Shown here one piece after another: positions 26,787 to 34,765 of a stretch of 64,000 nt of DNA; the first letter of the stretch is position 1; each line of letters begins with the position of its first letter. The DNA comes from Rhodococcus sp. 14-2483-1-2. GTDB lineage: Bacteria > Actinomycetota > Actinomycetes > Mycobacteriales > Mycobacteriaceae. The notes beneath the pieces are model-generated. The model saw only the letters and a program-made list of their open reading frames with translations, did not search any database and was not told the origin of the DNA. The stretch is taken from the NCBI RefSeq assembly GCF_002259405.1, contig NZ_NPFW01000022.1, positions 62,001 through 126,000 on the forward strand, in the 5' to 3' direction. The position numbers and the translations under genes were made by a program.

Positions 26787-27040
26787 GCGGTACCGTCCGC
26801 ACCGCCGTCGTGTCCGTTGGGGTTGGATCCGCCGTCGGCCGGGCCCTCGCCCGCTCCGGCGGGGCCGTCTGCTCCGCCGTCGTGACCGTCGGGGTTGGAT
26901 CCGCCGTCGGCGGGTCCTTCACCGGCTCCGGCCGGGCCGTCTGCTCCGCCGTCATGGCCACCGGGGTTCGATCCGCCGTCGGCGGGTCCTTCGCCTGCGG
27001 CTCCGCCCGTGGTGGTGATGTCGTCGTCGTTGATGCTCAT
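26783..27040 (-). CDS. 85-residue Gly/Asp/His-rich tandem-repeat protein
   Basis: Residues 1-14 (MSINDDDITTTGGA) form a short acidic leader. Residues 15-38, 39-62 and 63-85 are three copies of one 24-residue unit, differing only at unit position 13 (Gly27, Asp51, Asn75) and at the last residues. Each unit holds EGPADGGSNP and HDGGADG, giving His29, His53 and His77. There is no aromatic, Cys, Lys, Arg or signal sequence. GGAAGGA stands about 7 bases before the ATG, a strong ribosome site, so the gene is well expressed in principle. The stop overlaps the oxygenase start. The layout (leader, identical cores, coupled oxygenase) resembles a RiPP precursor or a modified structural protein. I recognise no named family. 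Confidence 0.82.
   Translation of the reverse strand: MSINDDDITTTGGAAGEGPADGGSNPGGHDGGADGPAGAGEGPADGGSNPDGHDGGADGPAGAGEGPADGGSNPNGHDGGADGTA
26786..26998 (-). repeat. Three 72-base in-frame tandem repeats
   Basis: Units at 26927-26998, 26855-26926 and 26786-26854 (the last one codon short) encode the 24-residue repeats. The DNA copies differ at several synonymous third positions while the protein hardly changes, which points to selection on the peptide rather than a recent duplication. Confidence 0.85.
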
Positions 27041-27143
27041 CGAGGTCCTTCCGGTCGTGGAGGTTCGTGTGCCCGCGCAGCGCGAGAACATCGGAGGTAT
27101 TGACGCAAACTCTGTTTCTCAAACAGCGGTGGCGTGGCGAATT

Positions 27144-27302
27144 TCAGGCAGAGTCATCGGCGATCTCGGGGGCGTTCTCCCGCGTCGCCATCCCGCCTCC
27201 GCCGCCGCCGTCCACAGGTCCTGGTCGGCCGCCTTTCGGCGTGTCCGATGTCTTTTCGGTCTCTGTCGGGTTCTCGTTGTCGGTGTTCTCGTCACGTCCC
27301 AT
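27144..27302 (-). CDS. Putative 52-residue small protein with Gly6 run
   Basis: The acidic N-terminus (MGRDENTDNENPTETEKTSD) is followed by GGRPGPVDGGGGGG and MATRENAPEIADDSA. It has no signal or membrane segment and no family I know. TACTGT six bases before the ATG looks like the -10 of a leaderless transcript, common in this phylum. The stop is 103 bases before the repeat-protein ATG on the same strand, so it could be the first gene of the same operon. Codon use is GC-rich at third positions, as in real genes nearby. A leader-plus-Gly-rich-core arrangement would suit a second modified peptide, but this is inference. Confidence 0.45.
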   Translation of the reverse strand: MGRDENTDNENPTETEKTSDTPKGGRPGPVDGGGGGGMATRENAPEIADDSA

Positions 27303-27346
27303 GGTTCGACAGTAGACCGCCGCGGAGGCCGTGGGACCATGGAACG

Positions 27347-27955
27347 ATGGATCGATCCCGAGCGCAGCACGTGGTGCTGCTGGACGACGAAGGCCGTGCC
27401 GTCGGTACGCATGACAAGACCACCGTCCACACGCAGGACACGCCCCTTCACCTCGCGTTTTCCAGCTACGTGGTGAGAGCGGACGGCGCTGTTCTTCTCA
27501 CGCGCAGAGCGTCGAGCAAGACGACCTGGCCAGGAGTGCTGACCAATACGTGCTGTGGCCACCCGGCTCCCGGTGAGAAGCTCGACGACGCCGTACTGCG
27601 CCGAATCGGTGAAGAACTGGGCCTGCGTGCGCAATCCGCCGAGTTGGTACTGCCGCACTTTCGGTACCGCGCCGTCATGGACAACGGAATCGTGGAGAAC
27701 GAGATATGTCCCGTGTACCGCGTGAGAGTCGACGAGCACGCGACACTCGATCCCGATCCGGCCGAGGTGGAGGAGACTCGATGGGTGTCGTGGCCCGAGT
27801 TCTCCGCGGGAGTGCTGGACGGCACCATCGACGTATCACCCTGGTGCCGAACGCAGGTGGAGCAGCTGACCGCTCTGGCCGACGAGCCACTCGGTTGGCC
27901 GGCGTCGCCGGACGATCTGCTTCCCCCCGCCGCCCGTCTTGCCGGTACTCACTGA
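27347..27955 (+). CDS. idi: Isopentenyl-diphosphate delta-isomerase, type I
   Basis: A 202-residue Nudix-fold enzyme that interconverts isopentenyl and dimethylallyl diphosphate, supplying polyprenols, menaquinone and carotenoids. The active-site cysteine lies in TNTCCGHP, the metal/catalytic glutamates in the Nudix helix (RIGEELGL) and in VENEICPVY, and the C-terminal tryptophan in SPWCRTQVEQL. The frame is open for 71 further codons upstream with no support; ATG 27347 begins the conserved part. It diverges from the small-peptide/oxygenase operon, sharing a short promoter gap. Confidence 0.93.
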   Translation: MDRSRAQHVVLLDDEGRAVGTHDKTTVHTQDTPLHLAFSSYVVRADGAVLLTRRASSKTTWPGVLTNTCCGHPAPGEKLDDAVLRRIGEELGLRAQSAELVLPHFRYRAVMDNGIVENEICPVYRVRVDEHATLDPDPAEVEETRWVSWPEFSAGVLDGTIDVSPWCRTQVEQLTALADEPLGWPASPDDLLPPAARLAGTH

Positions 27956-27981
27956 GCTCCCCGGGCCTCTAGGGTCGTGCT

Positions 27982-28617
27982 GTGACTGTCGACGATTCCG
28001 GTAGGCCGAAAGAGGACCTGCTCGACCGGGCTTCCGTCGCGCGCGAACTCGCCCGTTTCGCCCATCGCACCGCCGAAGCCGACGGATTGCGCGCCGCTGC
28101 CGTCGCCGTTGCGATCGGTGGGCCGCCGGGGGACAGGCGGATGCTTCTGACGAGGAGGCCGGATCGGCTGCGCGCGCATCCGGGCCAGTACGCGTTGCCC
28201 GGCGGCGGTGTGGACCCGGGCGAATCCAGGATGCAGGCCTGTCTGCGGGAATTGGCCGAGGAGTTGGGGATTCGAGCCGATGAGACCGACGTGCTCGGCA
28301 GGTTGGACGACTACGTCACTAGATCCGGGTATGTCATCACGCCGTTCGTGGTGTGGGTCGGCAACTACTCGTCCTCGTTGCAGCCCAGCGAGGACGAGGT
28401 GGCCGAAGTGTTCGAGGTGACGGTCCACGAACTCGACGTCGACGCCCAATTCGTGTCGATTCCCGAATCGACGCGTCCGGTCATTCGATGGCCTTACCGA
28501 TCCGGGGCCATCCACGCTCCGACCGGCGCGATCGTCCACCAGTTTCGTGAAGTGGCACTGCACGGTCGACACACCCGAGTCGCGGACTTCGAACAGCCGG
28601 TGTTCGCATGGCGCTAA
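27982..28617 (+). CDS. Nudix hydrolase (CoA pyrophosphatase-like)
   Basis: A 211-residue hydrolase. The Nudix box is complete: GGGVDPGES, then RELAEELGI (G-x5-E-x7-RE-x2-EE-x-G). LLTRRPDRLRAHPGQYALPGG is the UPF0035-like lead-in found in CoA pyrophosphatases. It should cleave a nucleoside diphosphate-linked compound, with CoA or NADH-type molecules as family candidates. It uses a GTG start 26 bases after idi on the same strand, so they may be co-transcribed. Confidence 0.88.
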   Translation: MTVDDSGRPKEDLLDRASVARELARFAHRTAEADGLRAAAVAVAIGGPPGDRRMLLTRRPDRLRAHPGQYALPGGGVDPGESRMQACLRELAEELGIRADETDVLGRLDDYVTRSGYVITPFVVWVGNYSSSLQPSEDEVAEVFEVTVHELDVDAQFVSIPESTRPVIRWPYRSGAIHAPTGAIVHQFREVALHGRHTRVADFEQPVFAWR

Positions 28618-28678
28618 CGTGGCCGCAGGCCAGGGTGGGCAGACCGCGACGAGCAGGACGAGAAGGAGGTGATCGCCG

Positions 28679-29281
28679 ATGACGAACGATCGAGAGCTCG
28701 AAGTGTCGGATCGCATCGCGACCATCCCCAACCTGCTCAGCGCAGTCCGGCTGTTGGGCGTTCCTCTGTTCCTCTACCTCATGCTGGGCCCCCAGGCCGA
28801 CGGGTGGGCGCTGGTGATCCTGCTCGTCAGCGGTGGAACCGATTGGCTCGACGGCAAACTGGCTCGCATGCTCGGCCAGGCATCGAAGCTGGGTGCCATC
28901 CTCGATCCGCTGGTCGATCGGCTCTACGTCGTCAGCACCCTGGTGGCGTTCGTTGTGCGCGGCATCATTCCCTGGTGGGTTGCAGCGATACTCATCGGGC
29001 GCGATGCCGTACTCGGATTGACGATGTTCGTCTATCGCCGCAGATCCCTCCCGCCTCCGGACGTCATCTACCTCGGTAAGGCCGCCACCTTCGTGGTGAT
29101 GATCGCGCTGCCGGTCCTGCTGGTCTCCGCCGGCAGCAATTCGGTGGCCGACGCTGCAGGACCACTCGGATACGCGTTGCTGATCTGGGGCACGGCTCTG
29201 TACGTCTGGACCGGTCTGCTGTACCTCGGTAAAGCGATCGCTGTCGCGAGGGCAGTCGAGCCGACTGCGGCCGGCACCTGA
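28679..29281 (+). CDS. CDP-alcohol phosphatidyltransferase (PgsA2-like)
   Basis: A 200-residue membrane enzyme with the CDP-alcohol signature D-G-x2-A-R-x8-G-x3-D-x3-D: DGKLARMLGQASKLGAILD followed by PLVD. It has about five helices. It transfers a phosphatidyl group from CDP-diacylglycerol to an alcohol, as in phosphatidylglycerol or cardiolipin synthesis. Position before DUF881-Sbp-DUF881 matches mycobacterial pgsA2. The ribosome site AAGGAGGTGATC is an almost perfect match to the 16S tail. DUF881 begins 2 bases after its stop. Confidence 0.9.
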   Translation: MTNDRELEVSDRIATIPNLLSAVRLLGVPLFLYLMLGPQADGWALVILLVSGGTDWLDGKLARMLGQASKLGAILDPLVDRLYVVSTLVAFVVRGIIPWWVAAILIGRDAVLGLTMFVYRRRSLPPPDVIYLGKAATFVVMIALPVLLVSAGSNSVADAAGPLGYALLIWGTALYVWTGLLYLGKAIAVARAVEPTAAGT

Positions 29282-29283
29282 CG

Positions 29284-30150
29284 GTGGAGCCTGCGGAACG
29301 ACCGGAAAAACAGGTCAGGAGGAATCCCGTCCCGTCGCTGCTGACGTCCTTGTTGACCGACCATCTGGACCCGGGATACGGCGCAGCGGCCGCCGAACGT
29401 ACGGCGCAGCACACCCGCAAGCCGCGGGTACCTGCGGCGCTCTGGTTGTTGGGCGGTGCCGTCGTGGTCGGGGTGATCTTCGGTATCGCGTTCTCGCAAT
29501 TGGCTTCCGGCGCCGACGTGGACCGTGCAGGTTCCGATGCGTCGGCTGCTGTCCGCGCCGCGCAGGATCGCAGTGCCGAATTGGAAGCGACGCAACAGGC
29601 TCTGGCCGAGCAGGTGTCCTCGGAGCGTGACAGAGCCCTGCAGTCCGATGTCTCGGGCAGTGCGTTGCTGGACCGGTTGAGCGCTGTCGAATCCGCCGCG
29701 GGCATCGATTCGGTGTCCGGTCCCGGGCTCTCGGTAGTCGTCACCGAACCGGTGGCCGAGGACGGCGCGTCGGATCGGTCGGTTCGCCGGGGTTCGGGCG
29801 CGGCCGTGCTCGATCGAGACATCGCAGCGATCGTCAATTCGTTGTGGGTGAGCGGTGCCGAGGCGGTGTCGGTGGACGGTATTCGCGTCGGACCGAACGT
29901 GACCATCCGGCAGGCAGGCGGGGCAATGCTGTTGGACAATCGTCCTATCGACTCGCCTTACGAGATCGACGCGATCGGGCCGCCGCAGCGCATTCAGGTC
30001 CAGTTCGTCGTCAGTGACGCCTATCTGCGGATGAGCACGGTGGCGCAGTTGTACGGCGTCGGATTCACGGTGCGCCCGGCAACCGATCTCGAGTTCGGTC
30101 CCGCCGCTGTGAGAGAGTCGTTCCAGGCAGAGGAGGCAGGCCCACGATGA
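29284..30150 (+). CDS. DUF881 membrane-anchored protein
   Basis: A 288-residue protein with a cytoplasmic N-terminus of about 50 residues, one membrane helix (ALWLLGGAVVVGVIFGIAF), a coiled-coil-like stretch (about 80-120) and an outer DUF881 domain (GPGLSVVVTEP, LWVSGAEAVSVDGIRVGPN). Its GTG start is 2 bases after the phosphatidyltransferase, and its stop overlaps the Sbp start (ATGA). In mycobacteria and corynebacteria this block is conserved; a cell-envelope or division role is suspected but not shown by sequence. Confidence 0.87.
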   Translation: MEPAERPEKQVRRNPVPSLLTSLLTDHLDPGYGAAAAERTAQHTRKPRVPAALWLLGGAVVVGVIFGIAFSQLASGADVDRAGSDASAAVRAAQDRSAELEATQQALAEQVSSERDRALQSDVSGSALLDRLSAVESAAGIDSVSGPGLSVVVTEPVAEDGASDRSVRRGSGAAVLDRDIAAIVNSLWVSGAEAVSVDGIRVGPNVTIRQAGGAMLLDNRPIDSPYEIDAIGPPQRIQVQFVVSDAYLRMSTVAQLYGVGFTVRPATDLEFGPAAVRESFQAEEAGPR

Positions 30151-30575
30151 CGGAGCACGATCCACCGAATGCCCTACCGGCCGAGTCCGACGTGCCGGTG
30201 TCGGCGGACGCTCCGATCACCCCCACCCACGGCGTCTACGCCCTCGCCGCAATTGCCGCACTGATCGTCGGGGTCGTCATCGGCACGGTCGCGGGTCCTC
30301 AGGTTCCGGCCGTGGTTGCGCCCTACCTGCCGATCGCCGTCGTCGCGGCGATCGACGCGGTGTTCGGCGGTGTTCGGGCTTTCCTCGACGGAATCTTCGA
30401 CGCGAAGGTGTTCGTGATCTCGTTCGTCTTCAACGTCCTGGTCGCGGCCCTGATCGTGTGGCTCGGCGACCAGCTCGGGGTGGGAACTCAGCTGTCGACG
30501 GCCATTGTCGTCGTCCTCGGAATTCGTATCTTCGGCAACGCGGCCGCTCTGCGCAGACGTCTGTTCGGTGCCTAG
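30147..30575 (+). CDS. sbp: Small basic family protein (Sbp, DUF1290)
   Basis: A 142-residue membrane protein with three helices: a first at about 26-46 and two that bracket the conserved AAIDAVFGGVRAFLDGIFDAKVF, followed by GDQLGVGTQLSTAIVVVLGIRIFGN. It belongs to the small basic protein family found next to division genes in Gram-positives. It is overlapped by the first DUF881 gene and followed after 3 bases by the second, so all three are surely one operon. Confidence 0.9.
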   Translation: MTEHDPPNALPAESDVPVSADAPITPTHGVYALAAIAALIVGVVIGTVAGPQVPAVVAPYLPIAVVAAIDAVFGGVRAFLDGIFDAKVFVISFVFNVLVAALIVWLGDQLGVGTQLSTAIVVVLGIRIFGNAAALRRRLFGA

Positions 30576-30578
30576 ATC

Positions 30579-31328
30579 ATGACGGCAGGCGGCGGTAGGC
30601 ACGGATGGCGCGCGCGACGTCCCGATGCAGAGGGGCGAAGGCGCGGAGCGGCATTCGGTGTTCTCGCGCTCGCACTGCTGTGCGTCCTGGGAATCGGCCT
30701 TGCCACGCAGGTACGAGAGGCGAGCACCACCGATGGCCTGGAGAACTCGAGGCCCGAGGACCTACTGGTCGTGCTGGACACCCTGACCCGTCGCGAGGCG
30801 TCCATCCGGGACGAGATCAGCACCTTGCAGGCCACTCTGGCAACGCTGCGCGAGTCCGGTTCGGGATCGGAGGCCGCAGTGGCGGAAGCCCAGGAACGGT
30901 TGTCCGCGTTGTCGATTCAAGTAGGCACCGTCGCAGCCCAGGGGCCAGGCGTGACGCTGGTGATCGAGGACCCGAGCTCGGGTGTGGGATCCGAGGTGCT
31001 GCTGGACGCCATGCAGGAACTGCGCGCCGCCGGTGCCGAAGCACTCCAGCTCGAGGGCGGCGCAGATGCCGTCCGCATCGGCGTCGATTCGTGGATCGCC
31101 GGTTCCGCTGGTCGGGTGGTGGTCGACGGTCGAGAACTGCGAGCTCCGTATACCTTCACTGCAATCGGAGACCCGCCGACGCTCGCGTCGGCCCTGAACA
31201 TTCCCGGCGGGGTCGTGGACACGGTGACTCGCAACGGTGCGACGTCGAACATCGCGCAGTCGGACCAGGTCACGGTGTCCGCCTTGCGGGACCCGCGCCC
31301 GCGTCAATACGCTCAGCCCGGTAACTGA
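30579..31328 (+). CDS. Second DUF881 protein
   Basis: A 249-residue paralogue of the protein at 29284. It has one N-terminal helix (GVLALALLCVLGIGLATQV), a coiled-coil segment (about 65-110) and a DUF881 domain (GPGVTLVIEDPSSGVGS, LRAAGAEALQLEGGADAVRI). The two DUF881 proteins bracketing Sbp suggest a membrane complex. It ends the operon; gcvH begins 41 bases on with its own ribosome site. Confidence 0.88.
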   Translation: MTAGGGRHGWRARRPDAEGRRRGAAFGVLALALLCVLGIGLATQVREASTTDGLENSRPEDLLVVLDTLTRREASIRDEISTLQATLATLRESGSGSEAAVAEAQERLSALSIQVGTVAAQGPGVTLVIEDPSSGVGSEVLLDAMQELRAAGAEALQLEGGADAVRIGVDSWIAGSAGRVVVDGRELRAPYTFTAIGDPPTLASALNIPGGVVDTVTRNGATSNIAQSDQVTVSALRDPRPRQYAQPGN

Positions 31329-31369
31329 CCGCCCGCTCGCCCCGGGCCACGATCGAAGGGAATGCCGCG

Positions 31370-31774
31370 TTGAGCGACATCGACACACCAGCTGATCTGT
31401 ACTACACCCCCGAGCACGAGTGGGTGCAGCGCACGGGGCCTGCAACGGTGCGCATCGGTATCACCGATTTCGCGCAGGCGCAGTTGGGCGACGTGGTGTT
31501 CGTTCAGCTTCCCTCGATCGGCGACACCGTCACTGCGGGCGAGTCTCTCGGCGAGGTCGAATCCACCAAGAGCGTGTCCGACGTGTTCAGCCCTCTGACC
31601 GCGAAAGTGGTTGCCGTGAACCAGGATCTGGACGGTGAACCGGAGAAGGTGAACTCGGGACCCTACACCGGAGGCTGGCTGATCGACCTCGAGGTTTCGA
31701 CACCGGAGGAGTTGGACGCGGCACTGGCGCAGATGCTCGATGCCGCCGGATATGCTGACATCACGGCCGAGTGA
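31370..31774 (+). CDS. gcvH: Glycine cleavage system H protein
   Basis: A 134-residue lipoyl carrier that shuttles the aminomethyl group between the P, T and L proteins. The lipoyl-lysine is K67 in GEVESTKSVSDVF, and YTPEHEWVQ opens the domain. It uses a TTG start with GAAGGG 9 bases before. gcvP lies about 3.3 kb downstream under a glycine riboswitch; gcvT is not in the window. Proximity to garA fits the control of glutamate and TCA flux in this group. Confidence 0.95.
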   Translation: MSDIDTPADLYYTPEHEWVQRTGPATVRIGITDFAQAQLGDVVFVQLPSIGDTVTAGESLGEVESTKSVSDVFSPLTAKVVAVNQDLDGEPEKVNSGPYTGGWLIDLEVSTPEELDAALAQMLDAAGYADITAE

Positions 31775-31987
31775 TCGGCCGGCTGTCGACACCAGCCAAC
31801 AGGCCACACGGCCCCCGCTGCGCAGGGTACGGTCGACACCGAGCGAATACCCTGTCGGGGCGAAGGTCCAGCAAGCTGTACGACGCTACGCAACACCGAA
31901 CGCCAAGCAACACCTGATGTGAAGACCATGTACTGCGTTACCCGCGGCGTTCTCTGCCCCGGGTGAACGGACTGAGAAGGAGTAACG

Positions 31988-32485
31988 GTGAGCCAGAACG
32001 ACAACGACAGCAACTACGGGGAGTCACCGGCAGAGACCACCTCGGTCTTCCGTGCAGATTTCCTGCAGGAGCTGGACAACTCCGCGGCCGCCCAGAGCAC
32101 CGAAGCTCCGGTATCGGGTGTCGAGGGGTTGCCTGTCGGTGCCGCACTGCTCGTCGTCAAGCGAGGACCGAACGCCGGATCGCGGTTCCTGCTCGACCAG
32201 CCGACCACCTCGGCCGGTCGGCATCCCGACAGTGACATCTTCCTCGACGATGTCACCGTCAGCCGTCGGCACGCAGAGTTCCGGCAGGACGAGGACGACT
32301 TCCAGGTCGTCGACGTCGGCAGCCTGAACGGCACGTACGTCAACCGCGAGCCGGTCGACTCCGCTGTGCTGGCCAATGGCGACGAGGTCCAGATCGGCAA
32401 GTTCCGCCTGGTGTTCCTCACCGGACCGCGGGGCGGCAACGGATCTCAGGTCGGCGACGCGTCTGCGGGTGCAGGAAGCCAGTGA
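31988..32485 (+). CDS. garA: FHA-domain metabolic regulator GarA (OdhI-like)
   Basis: A 165-residue protein. The N-terminus carries the ETTSVF motif (E16-T17-T18-S19), the known phosphorylation site for PknB/PknG-type kinases. Residues about 55-140 are an FHA domain with GRHPDSD, SRRHAEF and VGSLNGTYVN. In relatives, unphosphorylated GarA inhibits 2-oxoglutarate dehydrogenase and glutamate dehydrogenase, and phosphorylation releases them. It uses a GTG start with AGAAGGAG before it. It has a C-terminal Gly/Ala/Ser tail longer than the FHA fold needs. Its stop overlaps the ftsR start (GTGA). Confidence 0.94.
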   Translation: MSQNDNDSNYGESPAETTSVFRADFLQELDNSAAAQSTEAPVSGVEGLPVGAALLVVKRGPNAGSRFLLDQPTTSAGRHPDSDIFLDDVTVSRRHAEFRQDEDDFQVVDVGSLNGTYVNREPVDSAVLANGDEVQIGKFRLVFLTGPRGGNGSQVGDASAGAGSQ

Positions 32486-33219
32486 CCGCCGTCGGGCAGC
32501 AGTCCAACGGGGGGATGTCGATTGGCTCCGTCCTCGATCGACTTCGGCCCGACTTTCCTGATGTCACCATCTCGAAGATCAGATTCCTCGAAGCCGAGGG
32601 GCTGATCTCACCGGAGCGCACACCGTCGGGGTACCGGCGGTTCTCCATCGCGGATTGCGAGCGTCTGCGTTTCGTGCTGACCGCGCAGCGCGATCAGTAC
32701 CTGCCGCTCAAGGTGATCAAGGAACAACTCGAAGCCATCGACCACGGGGTCGCCACCGTGGAGCGGGCCGATGCGTCGGTCAAGCGTCCGCGGTCGCTCA
32801 CGGTTGCCGCGGGTGAGGTGTCTCCCGAGGAGTTCCTGCCCGATCGTGAGGTTCGTATCGCCAAAGCGGATCTACTCGCTCAGGCGGGGATCGACGATGC
32901 GTTTCTCACCGAGCTGCTGCGAGCCGGTCTGATCACCCCCGGGCAGGCCGGTTTCTACGACGACGGAGCCGTGACGCTCGCCCGAACGGCGCACGCGATG
33001 TTGCAGTTCGGTCTCGAAGTGCGCCACCTCCGCGCCTTCAAGCTGGCGGCGGACCGCGAAGCCGGCCTGGTCGCGCAGATCGCCGGACCCGTTGCCAAGG
33101 GACGAGACGCCGGTGCGCGCGATCGTGCAGAAGAAATGATTCGTGAGTTGGCCGCACTGTCCTTGACCTTGCACACCTGCCTGGTCAAAGCGGCGGTGCG
33201 CGGTGCACTCGATCGGTGA
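32482..33219 (+). CDS. ftsR: MerR-family regulator FtsR
   Basis: A 245-residue regulator. The N-terminal MerR helix-turn-helix reads MSIGSVLDRLRPDFPDVTIS, then KIRFLEAEGLISPERTPSGYRRF. The C-terminal part (about 100-245) is a helical domain specific to the actinobacterial FtsR/Rv1828 group. In Corynebacterium FtsR activates ftsZ. It overlaps garA by 4 bases, an arrangement conserved in mycobacteria. The palindrome at 33804 downstream may be a site for this or the next MerR protein. Confidence 0.9.
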   Translation: MTAVGQQSNGGMSIGSVLDRLRPDFPDVTISKIRFLEAEGLISPERTPSGYRRFSIADCERLRFVLTAQRDQYLPLKVIKEQLEAIDHGVATVERADASVKRPRSLTVAAGEVSPEEFLPDREVRIAKADLLAQAGIDDAFLTELLRAGLITPGQAGFYDDGAVTLARTAHAMLQFGLEVRHLRAFKLAADREAGLVAQIAGPVAKGRDAGARDRAEEMIRELAALSLTLHTCLVKAAVRGALDR

Positions 33220-33317
33220 CGCTCGCTCGCGTCGTTTCGAATTCCAATAGACTCGGCAGCGACGAGCTGAGCCAGTTTCAGTGCAGCCCGGATTTCTCGA
33301 GGTGAGAGGCAGACACG

Positions 33318-33791
33318 ATGAGTGAGATGCGTGTGGTCGGTATTCGTGTCGAACAGCCGCAGAACCAGCCCGTGTTGCTGTTGCGCGAGGCCGACGGCGA
33401 CCGGTACCTCCCGATCTGGATCGGTCAAACCGAGGCTGCTGCAATTGCTTTGGAGCAGCAGGGTGTGCAACCCGCTCGGCCACTCACCCACGATCTCGTC
33501 AAGAATCTGATCTCGGCACTGGGGCACCAGCTCAAGGAGGTGCGCATCGTCGATCTGCAGGAGGGCACCTTCTACGCCGATCTCGTGTTCGACAAGGACA
33601 TCAGAGTCTCGGCTCGGCCGTCGGATTCCGTTGCCATCGCTCTTCGGGCCGGGGTGCCGATCTTCGCCGAGGAGCCTGTGCTCGCCGAAGCCGGGTTGAT
33701 CATGCCCGACGAGCGCGAGGACGAGGTCGAGAAGTTCAAGGAGTTCCTCGAATCGGTCTCTCCGGACGACTTCAAAGCCACCGACGGGTAA
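33318..33791 (+). CDS. DUF151 (bifunctional nuclease family) protein
   Basis: A 157-residue protein: MRVVGIRVEQPQNQPVLLLRE, LPIWIGQTEAAAIALEQQGV and RPLTHDLVKNLI are the DUF151 signature. Some plant and bacterial members have nuclease activity; the bacterial role is not settled. It lies between two MerR regulators, as in mycobacteria (Rv1829). ATG 33324, two codons in, is an alternative start. Confidence 0.9.
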   Translation: MSEMRVVGIRVEQPQNQPVLLLREADGDRYLPIWIGQTEAAAIALEQQGVQPARPLTHDLVKNLISALGHQLKEVRIVDLQEGTFYADLVFDKDIRVSARPSDSVAIALRAGVPIFAEEPVLAEAGLIMPDEREDEVEKFKEFLESVSPDDFKATDG

Positions 33792-33803
33792 CAGAAGAGT
33801 CTC

Positions 33804-33820
33804 AACCTCAACTTTAGGTT
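33804..33820. promoter_or_regulatory. AACCT-N7-AGGTT inverted repeat upstream of MerR gene
   Basis: In the 275-base gap after DUF151, AACCT (33804-33808) and AGGTT (33816-33820) flank CAACTTT, and a further AGGTT follows at 33822-33826. MerR proteins bind inverted repeats of this size in promoters, so this is a candidate operator for the MerR gene at 34067 or for FtsR. The remainder of the gap shows only promoter-like sequence. Confidence 0.4.
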
Positions 33821-34066
33821 CAGGTTTACGGCGCGTTGCGTTGAATCTGCACGATCGTCCCCATAACGTTCGTGCCAGTGAAGTTCATCGCCGCCGCTGG
33901 ACCTATCCGGTGCAGTTCACGCCTCTTCGACACCTGTCGAGGCGTACTCTGGCCTGGTACACGGTATGACTTCACGCGAGTACACCGAGACATTTTCCAG
34001 TGTCTCGGACGGATCGCAGTACTGACTCGATCCGAACGCAGTGAGACATCCGAGAGGGAGCAGTCA

Positions 34067-34747
34067 GTGGGAGATCAGCCGCAGCAGCATCACGGCAGTC
34101 GAGGTTCCGAAGCCGCAGGCCGGACCGAGGACACGCCCGTCGGTGCCGATGCTCGGGTCGACACCCCCGAACAGGCGTCGAGCGCCCGAATCGAAGCGCC
34201 CCAGGACATTCAGCCGGGATTGTTCCCGGACGACTCCGTGCCCGACGAACTCGTGGGCTACCGCGTGCCGAGTGCCTGCCAGATCGCCGGCATCACCTAC
34301 CGTCAGCTCGATTACTGGGCCCGCACCGGGCTCGTCGTCCCGTCGATCCGCGGCGCAGCGGGTTCGGGAAGCCAGCGGCTGTACTCGTTCAAGGACATGC
34401 TGGTCCTCAAGATCGTCAAGCGGCTGCTCGATACCGGTATCTCGCTGCAGAACATCCGAGTCGCAGTCGATCACCTGCGCCAGCGTGGCGTGGGCGATCT
34501 CGCCAACATCACGCTGTTCTCCGACGGCACCACTGTCTACGAGTGCACCTCGGCAGAAGAAGTTGTCGATCTGCTCCAAGGCGGGCAGGGCGTGTTCGGC
34601 ATCGCCGTGAACGGCGCGATGCGCGAGCTCACCGGCACCATCGCCGACTTCCCGGCCGAACGTGCCGACGGCGGTGAAAGCCAGCCGAGCCCCGAGGACG
34701 AGTTGGCCTCGCGACGCAAGAATCGCGCGAGCCGCAAGACCGGCTAG
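34067..34747 (+). CDS. MerR-family regulator (Rv1830-like)
   Basis: A 226-residue protein. About 60 hydrophilic residues lead into a MerR helix-turn-helix ([50 protein letters not shown]), followed by a helical region and a basic tail ([12 protein letters not shown]). It matches the second MerR gene of the conserved garA block, studied in mycobacteria as ResR. The GTG start follows GAGAGGGAG by about 7 bases; the frame is open further upstream without a ribosome site. It ends just before the glycine riboswitch. Confidence 0.88.
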   Translation: MGDQPQQHHGSRGSEAAGRTEDTPVGADARVDTPEQASSARIEAPQDIQPGLFPDDSVPDELVGYRVPSACQIAGITYRQLDYWARTGLVVPSIRGAAGSGSQRLYSFKDMLVLKIVKRLLDTGISLQNIRVAVDHLRQRGVGDLANITLFSDGTTVYECTSAEEVVDLLQGGQGVFGIAVNGAMRELTGTIADFPAERADGGESQPSPEDELASRRKNRASRKTG

Positions 34748-34765
34748 ACTTTCCCCGTCGCGCCC

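Noticed and set aside
26786-26998. The 72-base repeats as a non-coding repeat or integron-like element
   Set aside because: Reading frame, ribosome site and synonymous differences all show protein coding.
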